Below, one piece after another: positions 1 to 8,972 of a stretch of DNA of 64,000 nt; the stretch's first letter is position 1, and every line of letters starts with the position of its first letter. The notes under the pieces were generated by a model, which saw nothing but the letters and a program-made list of their open reading frames with translations, searched no databases and was not told where the DNA came from. A program made the translations under genes and the position numbers. This DNA comes from Bradyrhizobium sp. DOA9 (lineage in GTDB: Bacteria > Pseudomonadota > Alphaproteobacteria > Rhizobiales > Xanthobacteraceae): positions 2,221,725-2,285,724 of the forward strand of contig NZ_DF820425.1 in NCBI RefSeq assembly GCF_000617845.2, written 5' to 3'.

Positions 1-228
1 GGCCGCAACGGGATCGGGTCCGTGGTGTCGGGCCGAATGCTTTCCATCTGAAATGTCCCCCGAGCCCGGCCGCGATGGCACGGGCGCTTGGCGTTTGTCG
101 CCGAAAAGGGGCTGGGGGTTCAATGGTGGGCGTTGGCCGCGCCACATTCTCCGCTGTCATGCCCGCCTTCGCGGGTGATGACACCTGTTGTGTCCGAGAA
201 ACGGCTGCGGCCCCTCCACAAAGCAAAA
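1..228. other. Left edge without a recognised gene
   Basis: Only short overlapping reading frames without recognisable protein features are present. No tRNA or repeat element was recognised. The stretch beyond the terminator at 229-259 may belong to the 3' side of a gene outside the window, but nothing in the sequence decides this. Confidence 0.4.
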
Positions 229-259
229 CCGCCGCGCTCCCTTTCCGGGAACGCGGCGG
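229..259 (-). terminator. Rho-independent terminator
   Basis: An inverted repeat pairs CCGCCGCG (229-236) with CGCGGCGG (252-259), extended by TCCC/GGGA around a 5-base loop. Read on the minus strand it is followed by TTTTGCTTT. It lies 22 bases behind the stop codon of the minus-strand gene at 282-704, which it should terminate. Confidence 0.75.
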
Positions 260-281
260 CCAATGATGCGGTGCTGACCGA

Positions 282-704
282 TCAGCTGTTGCGCAGGCCG
301 TCGGCGGCGCGTTTCCACTGCGCGACGTTGTCGGCGATCATGCGGGTCGACTTCATCGCGGCCTGGCTGAGCTGGGCGTAGCCGGAGATCTCGCGCTGGA
401 CGCGCTGGCCTTCGGCGTGGAGCAGGTCGCGCAGGCTCTCGAGCTCGGAGATCAAATTCTCGATCTCGGCGAGCGAGGTGCCGGCGACGCGCTGGATCAG
501 CGAGTTGACGTTGTTGACGGTGGCTTCCGCGCTCGGGTCGAGCGGCGGCGCGTCGGCGGTGCCGGACGCCGGACGGCGCAGATAGGCGATGTCGTTGCGG
601 ACGAAATCGCGGATGCCGGCCTCGACCTCGGTCACGGCGGCGAGGTTGGGTTCGACCGTCTCGGTCTCGGTGGCTTCGACCTTTTCAGGACGCATGGCGT
701 TCAT
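282..704 (-). CDS. Helical protein of unknown function
   Basis: This 140-residue protein has a Glu/Thr-rich N-terminus and a C-terminal half (from about residue 65) that is predicted by eye to be long amphipathic helices, with motifs such as SLAEIENLISELESLRDLL. There is no signal peptide or membrane segment. The general look is phasin-like or that of a small structural coiled-coil protein, but I do not recognise the family. The ATG at 704 was chosen because translation from it starts at MNAMRPEKVE with a purine-rich GGGGAACA just upstream; a longer frame continues upstream but looks non-coding. A strong terminator follows. Confidence 0.75.
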   Translation of the reverse strand: MNAMRPEKVEATETETVEPNLAAVTEVEAGIRDFVRNDIAYLRRPASGTADAPPLDPSAEATVNNVNSLIQRVAGTSLAEIENLISELESLRDLLHAEGQRVQREISGYAQLSQAAMKSTRMIADNVAQWKRAADGLRNS

Positions 705-891
705 CGTTGTTCCCCTGTTCGCGTTGGGCGCAGCGCGAGTGTCCCCCGCACGACGACGTCTGTGAGGCAGGGCCGCATCAGGGCGTCCGATTTTGACCGC
801 AAATGGGCCGAGATGCGGCAAGGCCGGACCATTCGGGGGTTTTGCCGTGGCGTATGGTTAGGGAAGTGCGAAGGCGGCAGCGGCGGTGATG

Positions 892-917
892 GCCTCTCCC
901 CACAGGCGGGGAGAGGC
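892..917 (-). terminator. Hairpin behind the exported-protein gene
   Basis: GCCTCTCCCC (892-901) pairs with GGGGAGAGGC (908-917) around a 6-base loop, 7 bases behind the stop of the gene at 925-1845. There is no clear T-tract on the minus strand. The arm sequence resembles the arms of the repeat at 62780-62904, so it may be a solo arm of that repeat family acting as a terminator. Confidence 0.5.
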
Positions 918-924
918 AAGGGGT

Positions 925-1845
925 TCACCAGCTCTTCTTGAAGCCCGCCGTCACGCTCTTGTTCAGCGTGCCTTGCGAGGTCTCGCCGACCGAGCCCGAA
1001 ACGGTGACGTTGTCGAACAGCTTCTGCTCCGCCCCGACCTTGCGCAGCCATTTGTCGTCATTGGTCGACAGCGTCTGGCCGGCAACGATGCTGGTGCCGG
1101 TGTCGGTCACCGTGACCTTGGCGCTCTGGTCGGTCTCGTAATTGCGCGTGACGTAGCCGCCGAGGCCGGGGACGGCTGTGGTGCCCTGCTGGTTGACATT
1201 GTAGCCGTTCTGCAGCGTCAGCGAGGTGTCGCCCGACAGCGGCACCGATTTGGTCAGCGACGCCCCGATCTTGCTGTGCTCGGCGCCGGGATCGACCCTG
1301 GCTTCGACCGCGGTCTTGTCCCAGATCGCGCCCGCGCCCGGCGCGGTTGCCGTCGCCCAGGCGCTGCCCGAGGATTGCGGCAGGTTGCCGCCGTTGGTGG
1401 CCTTCTGCGCCAGCAGCTCGGACATCGTCCTGGGCTCGCTGGCCAGCGTCATGTCGGCGCCGATCCGCGTATCCCAAAACGAGGACACGGATTGCTTCAC
1501 GGTCACGGCCGAGGAGCCGTTGGCATTGGGGTTCGACGACCAGTCGAGGCCTTCCCTGGCGGCGGCCTGGGCGCGCTGCTTGGCGGCCATCGGATCGATG
1601 CCGGTCCCCGCATCGACCGCAAGCTGGCTCCAATCGAGCTTGTCGACGTCGATGCCCTTCATGATGTCGGGATCGTTGACGCTGGGGGCCTCCGCCGTCT
1701 CGGCCTCTTCGTCGTCGGGCACTGCGGCCGCAGGAGGGGAGAAGGGCGGAATGATCTGCGCCTGTAACGTCAGCGCCGAGCCCAGGATGAATGCGGCCGC
1801 CAGCAATGGCAGTCTGGTCCAGCCAAACCCTGTCGAGAATTCCAT
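925..1845 (-). CDS. Exported beta-rich protein of unknown function
   Basis: The 306-residue product starts with a hydrophobic signal peptide (about residues 10-29, LLAAAFILGSALTLQAQ). It is followed by a Pro/Ala/Glu-rich linker and a Gly/Ser/Thr-rich C-terminal half with short alternating patterns (for example TSIVAGQTLSTNDDKW) that suggest beta strands, and it ends in an aromatic residue (KKSW). This is compatible with an outer-membrane or periplasmic beta-structured protein. I do not recognise a named family. The ATG at 1845 was chosen because the signal peptide begins there; the upstream open frame is Arg-rich and looks spurious. Confidence 0.75.
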   Translation of the reverse strand: MEFSTGFGWTRLPLLAAAFILGSALTLQAQIIPPFSPPAAAVPDDEEAETAEAPSVNDPDIMKGIDVDKLDWSQLAVDAGTGIDPMAAKQRAQAAAREGLDWSSNPNANGSSAVTVKQSVSSFWDTRIGADMTLASEPRTMSELLAQKATNGGNLPQSSGSAWATATAPGAGAIWDKTAVEARVDPGAEHSKIGASLTKSVPLSGDTSLTLQNGYNVNQQGTTAVPGLGGYVTRNYETDQSAKVTVTDTGTSIVAGQTLSTNDDKWLRKVGAEQKLFDNVTVSGSVGETSQGTLNKSVTAGFKKSW

Positions 1846-2215
1846 CGTCCTGCCCACGAACCCCGGCGCATGCTGTCCGCCAACATATAGCGGCCGCAAC
1901 GACCATGCGCCATTCCGGCGTTGAACGTGCCGATTTATCGTTGCGGAATTGTGGCGGTTCGCGGGAAGACGCGAACCAACGGGCCGCGCGAAAGGCGCGC
2001 GCCCGATAACGAGCTCGTGATGCGACGGCATCCGGCGGGGCTGGAGGCCAGGACGTCGCGATCGTCTCGTCATCGGTCCCGAACAGCGGGGCCCGTTGGC
2101 GTCCCCCTGAAGCGCGATGATCATCATCACGCTTTGGGTTGTCGTTTGCGCATGGTCTTCCCGGAAAGCCGCGTCGCACTTTGCGCTGACGCGGCCCTCG
2201 GGTCCGGATCATGCG
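1846..2215. other. Intergenic stretch of 370 bases
   Basis: No convincing gene is seen. It must hold the promoter of the minus-strand gene at 925-1845. A GCCGCGTC / GACGCGGC inverted repeat at about 2168-2196 lies just behind the stop of the NTF2-like gene at 2216 and may act as its terminator, although no clear T-tract accompanies it. Confidence 0.5.
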
Positions 2216-2656
2216 TCAGCCGACGCTGGTCATCTTCGGCAGATGAATGGCCCGGCCGAGTGCCTGCTCGACCAGGTCGAAGGTGTCGATCAGCACCCGC
2301 ATGCTGATCAGCTTGTCCGCCTTGAACTGGGCGAACTGCGCCACGCGCAGGCTGATCGGCTTGTTGGAATCCAGCGCCGTCAGCGAATAGCGCAGCATCG
2401 AGGCGGCGGAATCGACGCCCAGCATGATGCTCTCGCGGTCGAAGCGGCGGACCTGGAAATTGTCGGCGAGCTGGCGGATGACGTCGAGCACGGCATCCTT
2501 GCCCTGCCGCGCGCCGAGGAACGGAAACATGTCGATCGGGCCGTAGAGCGCCCATTCGACGTCCTCGTCGATCAGCGCCTCGATATCCCTGAACTCCCGG
2601 TCGTTGATCGCGCGGTGCAACGCGCGCGAGAAACGCCAGAGGCTGTGCTCTGTCAT
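2216..2656 (-). CDS. NTF2/SnoaL-like protein (copy 1)
   Basis: The 146-residue protein has the length and pattern of the NTF2-like/ketosteroid-isomerase fold: an N-terminal helix (RALHRAINDREFRDIEALI), then a DEDVEW segment, a PIDMFPFLGARQGKDAV segment and beta strands to the end. It shares the landmarks PID, R.GK and a C-terminal FDLVEQ.L.R with the gene at 2855-3295, which has exactly the same length, so the two look like a tandem duplication. Members may be enzymes or binding proteins; substrate cannot be told. The start at 2656 (MTEHSLW) is preferred to a longer frame that begins in a less protein-like stretch. Confidence 0.8.
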   Translation of the reverse strand: MTEHSLWRFSRALHRAINDREFRDIEALIDEDVEWALYGPIDMFPFLGARQGKDAVLDVIRQLADNFQVRRFDRESIMLGVDSAASMLRYSLTALDSNKPISLRVAQFAQFKADKLISMRVLIDTFDLVEQALGRAIHLPKMTSVG

Positions 2657-2734
2657 CTGGGGCAGTCCTGAAGCTGGCTTTACGGAAAAAACGGCAAACA
2701 ACCCCACGCGCGGTCGGGCGCCGGGGCTCAATTC

Positions 2735-2752
2735 ATTTGTATACGAACAAAT
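2735..2752. promoter_or_regulatory. Inverted repeat upstream of NTF2-like gene
   Basis: ATTTGT (2735-2740) and ACAAAT (2747-2752) form a perfect 6-6-6 inverted repeat in a locally AT-rich patch, 79 bases ahead of the minus-strand start at 2656. It could be an operator or part of the promoter for that gene; no regulator gene is adjacent. Confidence 0.4.
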
Positions 2753-2854
2753 AGCAGATTTCGGCCAAAACGCAATTCACGTTTTCGCAATGCACCATTG
2801 AACGGGATTTGTGAGATTGACAACAGAACCCCGTAATTGTCCGGGTCTCGAGGC

Positions 2855-3295
2855 TCAGTCCACCCCCGTGATCAGCGGCCCGATCTCCCGTTCCAGCACC
2901 TGCTGAACCAAATCGTAGGAATCGATGATCTCGCGGATCTCCGCCACCAGGCCGCCGCGGAAGGTGTAGAACACCGCCATGTCGAACTGCACGATGCGGC
3001 CGTTGCTGCGCTTCTTGAAATAAGCGTGCACGTAGGTCGCGACCGTCTCGCCCTCGGCGACGATGTGCGGCGTCTTGTAACGAATCTCCGAGTAGCGCGA
3101 CCCGACCGTCTGCCAGAGCTCGCGCAGCTCCTGCTTGCCATGGCGCGGCACCATGTGCGGCAGCACGTCGATCGGCGCGTGGGTGAGGAAATCGACGTCG
3201 TCGGTGCAGCAGGCCAGCGCCGTCTCGATATCGCCGCGCGCGAAGGCATCGAGCAGGTGCACGACGCGTTGGCGATTCAGCTGCTCCACCGTCAT
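2855..3295 (-). CDS. NTF2/SnoaL-like protein (copy 2)
   Basis: This 146-residue NTF2-like protein has the segments LLDAFARGDIETALACC, APIDVLPHMVPRHGKQELR and a C-terminal YDLVQQVLER, which line up with copy 1 downstream. Cone-shaped NTF2-like proteins of this size include SnoaL-type cyclases, ketosteroid isomerases and many uncharacterised binding proteins. The ATG at 3295 is preceded by GGGCGGA and starts the fold; the in-frame extension upstream is Arg/Cys-rich and unlikely. The 198-base gap to copy 1 contains an inverted repeat, so the two copies may be transcribed separately. Confidence 0.85.
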   Translation of the reverse strand: MTVEQLNRQRVVHLLDAFARGDIETALACCTDDVDFLTHAPIDVLPHMVPRHGKQELRELWQTVGSRYSEIRYKTPHIVAEGETVATYVHAYFKKRSNGRIVQFDMAVFYTFRGGLVAEIREIIDSYDLVQQVLEREIGPLITGVD

Positions 3296-3861
3296 TCCGC
3301 CCGTCCTTGTTCGGCCCCGTGGCGTTCCGCAACGCCATCGCGCCGGCTCGCCCATCAACAATCGCAAAATCTCGCGGATGTTGCAGCGGTTTTGACGCGC
3401 GAGCGCAATGCCCGGTTCATGGCATGCAATTTCCGGTTGAGCCGCGCGATGGCTGCACGAATTCGCGCCGCATTCGCTCGCCTCACGCGCAACGCGTGTG
3501 GCGCCGTGCGCAATGTCATCACCATGCGGGCGCTCGGAACCGAGAGAGGTCCGCAACGCCGGCCGACCTCTCTCGCCCCGCTCTGATCCGCCGCTGGGAG
3601 GGGTGGGAAATCTCCGCGAGTCCTCCGACGATCGCGAGGCTGCGCTCCTTCAACACGTCATTGCGAGCGCAGCGAAGCAATCCAGAGTCTTTGCGCGGAC
3701 GGGATTCTGGATTGCTTCGCTGCGCTCGCAATGACGACGTGGAGAGCAACTGCGGGCTCAACCCGGACCTTGGCTTCCGGCCCGCCCCCGCGTGACCCAT
3801 CTCACATCACCCCGCCGGCGCCCCGACTACCGTCATCGGCATGTCATCAGGGAGACGCGCC
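3296..3861. other. Long intergenic region with a palindromic repeat
   Basis: These 566 bases separate divergent genes and must contain both promoters. No protein gene is convincing. The main content is the 81-base palindromic repeat at 3656-3736; the rest shows no structure I recognise. Confidence 0.5.
3656..3736. repeat. Palindromic intergenic repeat, family B (full copy)
   Basis: Two perfect 31-base arms (3656-3686 and 3706-3736), beginning CGTCATTGCGAGCGCAGCGA, flank a 19-base loop. A near-identical full element lies at 9999-10079 and a single arm at 40048-40079. The structure is that of the small palindromic elements dispersed between genes in Bradyrhizobium-type genomes. Confidence 0.85.
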
Positions 3862-4248
3862 ATGGCCGCCATCGCCACCGCCAGAAAGTCCCGCCTGCAC
3901 AACGCGCTCGAAGGCCTCGCGCTGACCGCGACGCTGCAGAGCTTCCCGACCTTCGCCACTGCGGCCTTCCTGCTCAAGCTCGTCGGCAACCACGACCTCG
4001 TCGGCGACCCCGGCGTCGCCATCTTCGTCGCGGTTGCCTCGCTCGCCCACGCGATGCTGGCCGTAACGTTGGGCCCGAGCTCTCCCCACCTGTTCAAGAC
4101 CGTCTACGAGCCGAAATTCTTCGAAGCCCATCTGTCGCTCTCCGACAAGATCACGGCCTGGCGCACCCAGCCCGTCGCCTCGCTGCAACTGGTGACGATC
4201 GTGCTGCTGCTGTCGGTGATGGCGGTAGTGACGGCGAGCGTGGGGTGA
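3862..4248 (+). CDS. Small inner-membrane protein, unknown function
   Basis: The 128-residue product carries about three hydrophobic segments: roughly residues 20-42, 52-72 and a strongly hydrophobic C-terminus with VTIVLLLSVMAVV. The segment between them (LGPSSPHLFKTVYEPKFFEAHLSL) is polar and would face one side of the membrane. No catalytic motif is seen and I do not recognise the family. The ATG at 3862 is preceded by GGGAGA at good spacing; an ATG at 3841 in the same frame is possible and would add seven residues. Confidence 0.7.
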   Translation: MAAIATARKSRLHNALEGLALTATLQSFPTFATAAFLLKLVGNHDLVGDPGVAIFVAVASLAHAMLAVTLGPSSPHLFKTVYEPKFFEAHLSLSDKITAWRTQPVASLQLVTIVLLLSVMAVVTASVG

Positions 4249-4266
4249 GGGGAGCAATCCCCTCCT

Positions 4267-4330
4267 CGTCATTCCGGGGCGCTGCGAAGCAGCGAGCTAT
4301 GATGCGCAATTGAGCATCCGAGAATCCATA
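4267..4330. repeat. Intergenic repeat, family C (copy 1)
   Basis: The 64-base segment begins CGTCATTCCGGGGCGC and ends GAATCCATA; it contains a short hairpin around GCTGCGAAGCAGC and the palindrome TGCGCAATTGAGCA. A second copy is at 14007-14068. It lies between convergent genes, 23 bases behind the uvrB stop. Confidence 0.75.
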
Positions 4331-4352
4331 ACCACTATTCGCCGGGCTGCGC

Positions 4353-7250
4353 CTATCTCTTCTTCCACCCCCCGCGCCGTCCCGGCTGCCCACCCGTCGA
4401 CTTCGGCGCCGGCCCGAACTCCGGGCCCGACTGCCGCGAATCCGTCGGCTGGATGATCCGGCTCGTGCTGCCGAACGGCTTTGACGGCAGCGCGCGGCTC
4501 TCGCGGTAGGGGAGCGATTCCGGGCCGTGCATCTCGTCGAGATGCGGCTTGTGCACGCGGGAGCCCTTAGCCCCGCCGGCCTTCAGCGCGGTTGCGGCGC
4601 TCTTGTTCTTCATGGCGCTGACGGGGAGGTTGGCGGCGTCGCCGTATTTCTTCGCGCCCGCATAGGCGCCGGCCTTGCCAGCGACGGTGCGCTGCTTGAC
4701 GGTGGGGTCGTCGACCACGGCGAGCTCCGTCGCGCGCAGGCGCTTGACTTCGTCGCGCAGGCGGGCGGCTTCCTCGAAGTTCAGGTCGGCGGCGGCCTCG
4801 CGCATCCTTGTTTCGAGGTCGGCGAGCACGGCTTCGAAGTTGTGGCCGATCGAGATGACGTCGTCGGTCATGTCGTGGCCGCCGACCTCGACCAGCACGT
4901 GGTCGCGCTCGTAGACCGAGTTGAGGATGTCGCCGATCTGCTTCTTCACGCTCTCCGGCGTGATGCCGTTGGCGGTGTTGTACTCGACCTGCTTCTCGCG
5001 GCGGCGGTTGGTCTCGGCAATGGCGCGCTCCATCGACCCCGTCATCTGGTCGGCATAGAGGATCACCTTGCCGTCGACGTTGCGCGCCGCGCGGCCGATG
5101 GTCTGGATCAGCGAGGTCTCGCTGCGCAAAAAGCCTTCCTTGTCGGCGTCGAGGATCGCGACCAGCGCGCATTCGGGAATGTCGAGGCCTTCGCGGAGCA
5201 GGTTGATGCCCACCAGCGCGTCGAACGCGCCGAGGCGCAGATCCCTGATGATCTCGATGCGCTCGATGGTGTCGATGTCGGAGTGCATGTAGCGGACGCG
5301 GATGCCCTGCTCGTGCAGATATTCGGTGAGATCCTCCGCCATGCGTTTTGTGAGAACCGTGATCAGCGAGCGATAGCCCGCCTGCGCGGTGGCGCGCACC
5401 TCGCCGACGAGATCGTCCACCTGCGTGCGGGCGGGGCGGATGTCGACCGGCGGATCGATCAGGCCGGTCGGGCGAATGACCTGCTCGACGAACACGCCGC
5501 CGCTCTCGTTCAGCTCCCAGCTGCCGGGGGTCGCCGACACCGCGACGGTCTGCGGCCGCATCATGTCCCATTCCTCGAAGCGGAGCGGGCGGTTGTCCAT
5601 GCAGGAGGGCAGGCGGAAGCCGTATTCGGCCAGCGTCGCCTTGCGGCGGAAGTCGCCGCGGAACATCGCGCCGATCTGCGGGATGGTGACGTGGCTTTCG
5701 TCGGCGAAGATCAGCGCGTTGTCGGGCACATATTCGAACAGCGTCGGCGGCGGCTCGCCGGGGCGGCGCCCGGTGAGATAGCGCGAATAATTCTCGATGC
5801 CGGCGCAGCTGCCCGTCGCCTCCATCATCTCGAGGTCGAAGGTGGTGCGCTGCTCCAGCCGCTGCGCCTCCAGGAGACGTCCCTGGTTGTGGAGCTGGTC
5901 GAGCCGCTGCTTCAACTCTGACTTGATCGACTTGATCGCCTGCACCAGCGTCGGCCGCGGCGTCACATAGTGCGAATTGGCGTACATCTTGATGAATTCG
6001 AGCTCGTCCTGCTTGTGGCCGGTGAGCGGATCGAACTCCTCGATGGTCTCGATGGTGTCGCCGAACAGGTTCACGCGCCAGGCGCGATCCTCATAGTGCG
6101 CCGGGAAGATGTCGATGATGTCGCCGCGGACGCGGAACGTACCGCGGGTAAAATCGGCCTGGGTGCGCTTGTACTGCAGCGCGACGAGGTCGGCGATCAG
6201 CTGGCGCTGGTCGATGCGCTCGCCCTTCTTCAGCGCGAAGGTCATCGCGGTGTAGGTCTCGACCGAGCCGATACCGTAGATGCAGGACACCGACGCCACG
6301 ATGATGACGTCGTCGCGTTCGAGCAGCGCGCGCGTCGCCGAGTGGCGCATGCGGTCGATCTGCTCGTTGATCGAGGAATCCTTTTCGATGTACGTGTCCG
6401 TGCGGGGCACATACGCTTCCGGCTGGTAGTAGTCGTAATAGCTGACGAAATACTCGACCGCGTTGTCCGGAAAAAAGTTCTTGAACTCGCCATAGAGCTG
6501 CGCGGCCAGCGTCTTGTTCGGTGCCAGGATCAGCGCCGGGCGCTGCGTCGCCTCGATCACCTTGGCCATGGTGTAGGTCTTGCCGGAGCCGGTGACGCCG
6601 AGCAGCACCTGCGAACGGTCGTTGCGGTTGATGCCCTCGACCAGCTCGGCGATCGCCGTCGGCTGGTCGCCCTTGGGCTCGTAGGCCGACTTGATCTCGA
6701 AGCGCACACCGCCTTCGGACTTTTCCGGCCGCGGCGGCCGGTGCGGCGTCCAAACCTTCATGGAGCCGTCGCCCTTGCGGAACTCCGGCCGGCCCTCGCG
6801 GATCAGCGATTCCAGTGCATCCGCGGTGGCCTTGACCCCGAGCGCCTCCATCTTGGACCGCGGCGGACGCGCCAGCGCCTCGGCATCGTCCTCCTCGGTG
6901 GGCAGGCCGAGCTGCCGCGCCAGTTCCGGATCGAGCGTCGGAATGGTGGCCGCGGTTCCGTAATTGGCCTGCGGTACTTCGTCTAGCCCCGCGGGGCGGT
7001 CGCTGGGGAAGTCCTTCGGCGTCGAAGCCCGTGCGCGATGCGCGGCGGCTTCGCCCCCGGCGCGGCGGTCGCGCGAATTGTCCGGCGGCGGCTGCAGGCC
7101 GGTGCCCGATCCCAAGCCCGCATCGCCGCGATTGATCGCGGGATTGAGCAATTCGGCCAGCGCCGGCCCGATCGGTTGCACATCGGGACGATGCGCTTTG
7201 GATTTGGGGGATTTGCCGGATTTTTCGGAGGATGCAGGTTTCTTCGCCAT
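4353..7250 (-). CDS. uvrB: Excinuclease ABC subunit B
   Basis: UvrB is the damage-verifying helicase-like subunit of nucleotide excision repair, loaded by UvrA and partner of UvrC. The conserved core runs from about residue 183 to 842. It shows Walker A GVTGSGKT (218-225), the [20 protein letters not shown] beta-hairpin that inserts into DNA (271-290), the DESH box (517-520), helicase motif [11 protein letters not shown] (716-724) and a C-terminal UVR motif (about 808-842) that contacts UvrC. At 965 residues it is much longer than the usual 670 or so: a low-complexity N-terminal extension of about 180 residues and a basic C-terminal tail of about 120 residues (ending GRRGGWKKR) are extra. The ATG at 7250 starts a Lys/Ser-rich stretch that stays in frame; an internal start nearer residue 180 cannot be excluded. 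Confidence 0.97.
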   Translation of the reverse strand: MAKKPASSEKSGKSPKSKAHRPDVQPIGPALAELLNPAINRGDAGLGSGTGLQPPPDNSRDRRAGGEAAAHRARASTPKDFPSDRPAGLDEVPQANYGTAATIPTLDPELARQLGLPTEEDDAEALARPPRSKMEALGVKATADALESLIREGRPEFRKGDGSMKVWTPHRPPRPEKSEGGVRFEIKSAYEPKGDQPTAIAELVEGINRNDRSQVLLGVTGSGKTYTMAKVIEATQRPALILAPNKTLAAQLYGEFKNFFPDNAVEYFVSYYDYYQPEAYVPRTDTYIEKDSSINEQIDRMRHSATRALLERDDVIIVASVSCIYGIGSVETYTAMTFALKKGERIDQRQLIADLVALQYKRTQADFTRGTFRVRGDIIDIFPAHYEDRAWRVNLFGDTIETIEEFDPLTGHKQDELEFIKMYANSHYVTPRPTLVQAIKSIKSELKQRLDQLHNQGRLLEAQRLEQRTTFDLEMMEATGSCAGIENYSRYLTGRRPGEPPPTLFEYVPDNALIFADESHVTIPQIGAMFRGDFRRKATLAEYGFRLPSCMDNRPLRFEEWDMMRPQTVAVSATPGSWELNESGGVFVEQVIRPTGLIDPPVDIRPARTQVDDLVGEVRATAQAGYRSLITVLTKRMAEDLTEYLHEQGIRVRYMHSDIDTIERIEIIRDLRLGAFDALVGINLLREGLDIPECALVAILDADKEGFLRSETSLIQTIGRAARNVDGKVILYADQMTGSMERAIAETNRRREKQVEYNTANGITPESVKKQIGDILNSVYERDHVLVEVGGHDMTDDVISIGHNFEAVLADLETRMREAAADLNFEEAARLRDEVKRLRATELAVVDDPTVKQRTVAGKAGAYAGAKKYGDAANLPVSAMKNKSAATALKAGGAKGSRVHKPHLDEMHGPESLPYRESRALPSKPFGSTSRIIQPTDSRQSGPEFGPAPKSTGGQPGRRGGWKKR

Positions 7251-7343
7251 GAGGCGAATATGGGACGAGTCCGCCCCGCAATAAAGGGTGAATGGCCGCG
7301 GCCATGCAGGCTGCTGACAGCAGCTTGGCAGCAGCCTTGCAGT

Positions 7344-7571
7344 TCACGCCGCCGGCAGCGGTCCCTCGTCGTTTCCGGCGGTGACATTCGGCTCGAGGAT
7401 GTCGAGATGAATGCCGCCGCAATCAATGCAGCGCATGGTCCAGTACTCGCATCCGGCGCGGCCGCCGATCACGCGGAGCACCGTGAGAGCGCCGTCGCAT
7501 TCCGGGCAATTGGACAGCACTGCGCGGGCGTAGATCCGCGGTTGCGCCGCGTCGGATTCGATGATGGACAT
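7344..7571 (-). CDS. Small zinc-ribbon-like protein
   Basis: This 75-residue protein has two CxxC knuckles, NCPECDG and RCIDCGG, spaced as in a small zinc ribbon, with little else. It probably binds one zinc ion; function unknown. It sits 52 bases upstream-on-minus from the stop of the 73-residue protein gene at 7624-7845, in the same direction, so the pair could be one transcript. The ATG at 7571 was chosen because the frame upstream of it is out of character (Arg/Ser/Cys-rich). Confidence 0.7.
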   Translation of the reverse strand: MSIIESDAAQPRIYARAVLSNCPECDGALTVLRVIGGRAGCEYWTMRCIDCGGIHLDILEPNVTAGNDEGPLPAA

Positions 7572-7623
7572 GACCGGTTTCCCCCTTTTTCGCCGTCCTG
7601 TCTCTGGTCGGCCTGCGGACCGC

Positions 7624-7845
7624 CTAATCTTCGTCGCCGGCCCGCAGCCGGAAACGATCGATGTGGTGCTTGGCATCGGCAATCGCGGCATCGCGATCGG
7701 GCCAGGCGAAGCCGACTTCCATGGCCGGAAACAGCACGCCGTCGATGGCCACCGGGCTGAGATCGGCACGGCGGATCCGCGCGTGCCACAGCCCCTTGCC
7801 AGCTTCGAAGGATTCGATGTCAAAGCCGTCGTAGAGGGTCGTCAT
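7624..7845 (-). CDS. Short conserved-looking protein, unknown function
   Basis: The 73-residue product (MTTLYDGFDIESFEAGKGLW...) has alternating aromatic and charged residues, a DAAIADAKHHIDRF helix near the end and no signal peptide. It reads like a compact alpha/beta domain in which a substrate such as a small protein partner could bind, but I do not recognise the family. It precedes the zinc-ribbon gene on the same strand. Confidence 0.65.
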   Translation of the reverse strand: MTTLYDGFDIESFEAGKGLWHARIRRADLSPVAIDGVLFPAMEVGFAWPDRDAAIADAKHHIDRFRLRAGDED

Positions 7846-7948
7846 AGTGTAGATCCCACGTTTCTTTTCGGAGGGTCAGGGGACCACATTTGCGGATTCT
7901 GGGATGTGAAGCCGTTCACAAGCAGGCGGCTTTTTTGCCCGCCGGGCT

Positions 7949-8863
7949 TCAGTTCCGGGCTGCGGCGCGGCCGATCCGGCGCGGGCGGGCGGCGGGTTCC
8001 GATGCCGCCCGCATGATCCAGCGGCGGAAGGCGGCAAAGTCGCGCTGCTCGGTCTGGAAGCTGCGATAGACGAGGTACCAGCGCATGCCCTTGGGCACCG
8101 AGAGGTCGAACGGCGCCACCAGCCGGCCGGCGGCGAGATCGTCGTCGATATAGGGGCGGATGCCCATGGCGATGCCGAGCCCGTCGGCCGCGGCCTGCAG
8201 CGCCTGGCCGTAGAATTGGAACTCGGGCCCGCGCGCGTTGATCCGAGCCGTGCCCGCCGCCTTCAGCCAGATCGGCCAGTCCTCGGGCGAGTGCGCGACG
8301 CGGATCAGGCTCGGTCCCTTCAGGTCGGCCGGGCGCTTCAATGCGCCTGCCAGGCGCGGCACGCAGACGGGGGTGAGGTCGCCGGCGAACAGCGGCTCGG
8401 CGACGAGGCCGGGCCAGTCGCCGGTCCCGAGCTTGATGCCGCAGTTCCAGTCCTCGCCGAACGGCACCGCGGCGCCGCCGGTGGTGAAGCGCACCTCGAT
8501 GTCGGGCTCCTCGCTGCGAAACTCCGACAGGCGCGGGATCAGCCAGCGCATCGCGAAGGTGTGGCCGACGCCGATGGTGAGCACGCGGACGCTGGCGGGC
8601 GCCGTCACCTGCGCCGTCAGGCTCGCCAGCGCATCGAAGATCGGGGTCAGGCCGCTCTGATAGGCGCGGCCGGCCTGCGTCAGCACCAGGCGATTGGCCT
8701 TGCGCTCGAACAATGCGACGCCGAGCCGTTCTTCCAGGAGGTGCACCATGCGGCTGACCGCGGCCGCCGACACGCTCAGCTCCAGCCCGGCCGCAGCAAA
8801 GCTGCCGGTCCGCGCCGCCGCCTCGAACGCCTTGATGCCGTTGAGAAACAGCAGCCGCCGCAA
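7949..8863 (-). CDS. LysR-family transcriptional regulator (GcvA-like)
   Basis: The 304-residue protein has the LysR winged-helix N-terminus (LNGIKAFEAAARTGSF, then AAAVSRMVHLLEERLGVALF, residues about 7-60) and a periplasmic-binding-like effector domain from about residue 90. I chose the TTG at 8863 (reading MRRLLFLNGIKAF) because it gives the standard LysR start and is preceded by GAGGG at 7 bases; a GTG at 8872 is an alternative. It is divergent, by 109 bases, from the TauE/SafE exporter gene and is the natural candidate to control it. Confidence 0.9.
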   Translation of the reverse strand: MRRLLFLNGIKAFEAAARTGSFAAAGLELSVSAAAVSRMVHLLEERLGVALFERKANRLVLTQAGRAYQSGLTPIFDALASLTAQVTAPASVRVLTIGVGHTFAMRWLIPRLSEFRSEEPDIEVRFTTGGAAVPFGEDWNCGIKLGTGDWPGLVAEPLFAGDLTPVCVPRLAGALKRPADLKGPSLIRVAHSPEDWPIWLKAAGTARINARGPEFQFYGQALQAAADGLGIAMGIRPYIDDDLAAGRLVAPFDLSVPKGMRWYLVYRSFQTEQRDFAAFRRWIMRAASEPAARPRRIGRAAARN

Positions 8864-8972
8864 ATGACCCACCCTCAGGAAAGCTGATGCCAGGGCAAGA
8901 TAACTCAGTTTGCGCGAGAGGGGCAAGCGAGGCACGTTCACCTCCGACAATCCACCGACAGGAGCCCCCGTC

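Noticed and set aside
3656..3736. CRISPR repeat or integration site
   Set aside because: The repeats are isolated inverted palindromes between genes, without regular spacers, and no cas or integrase gene is in the window.
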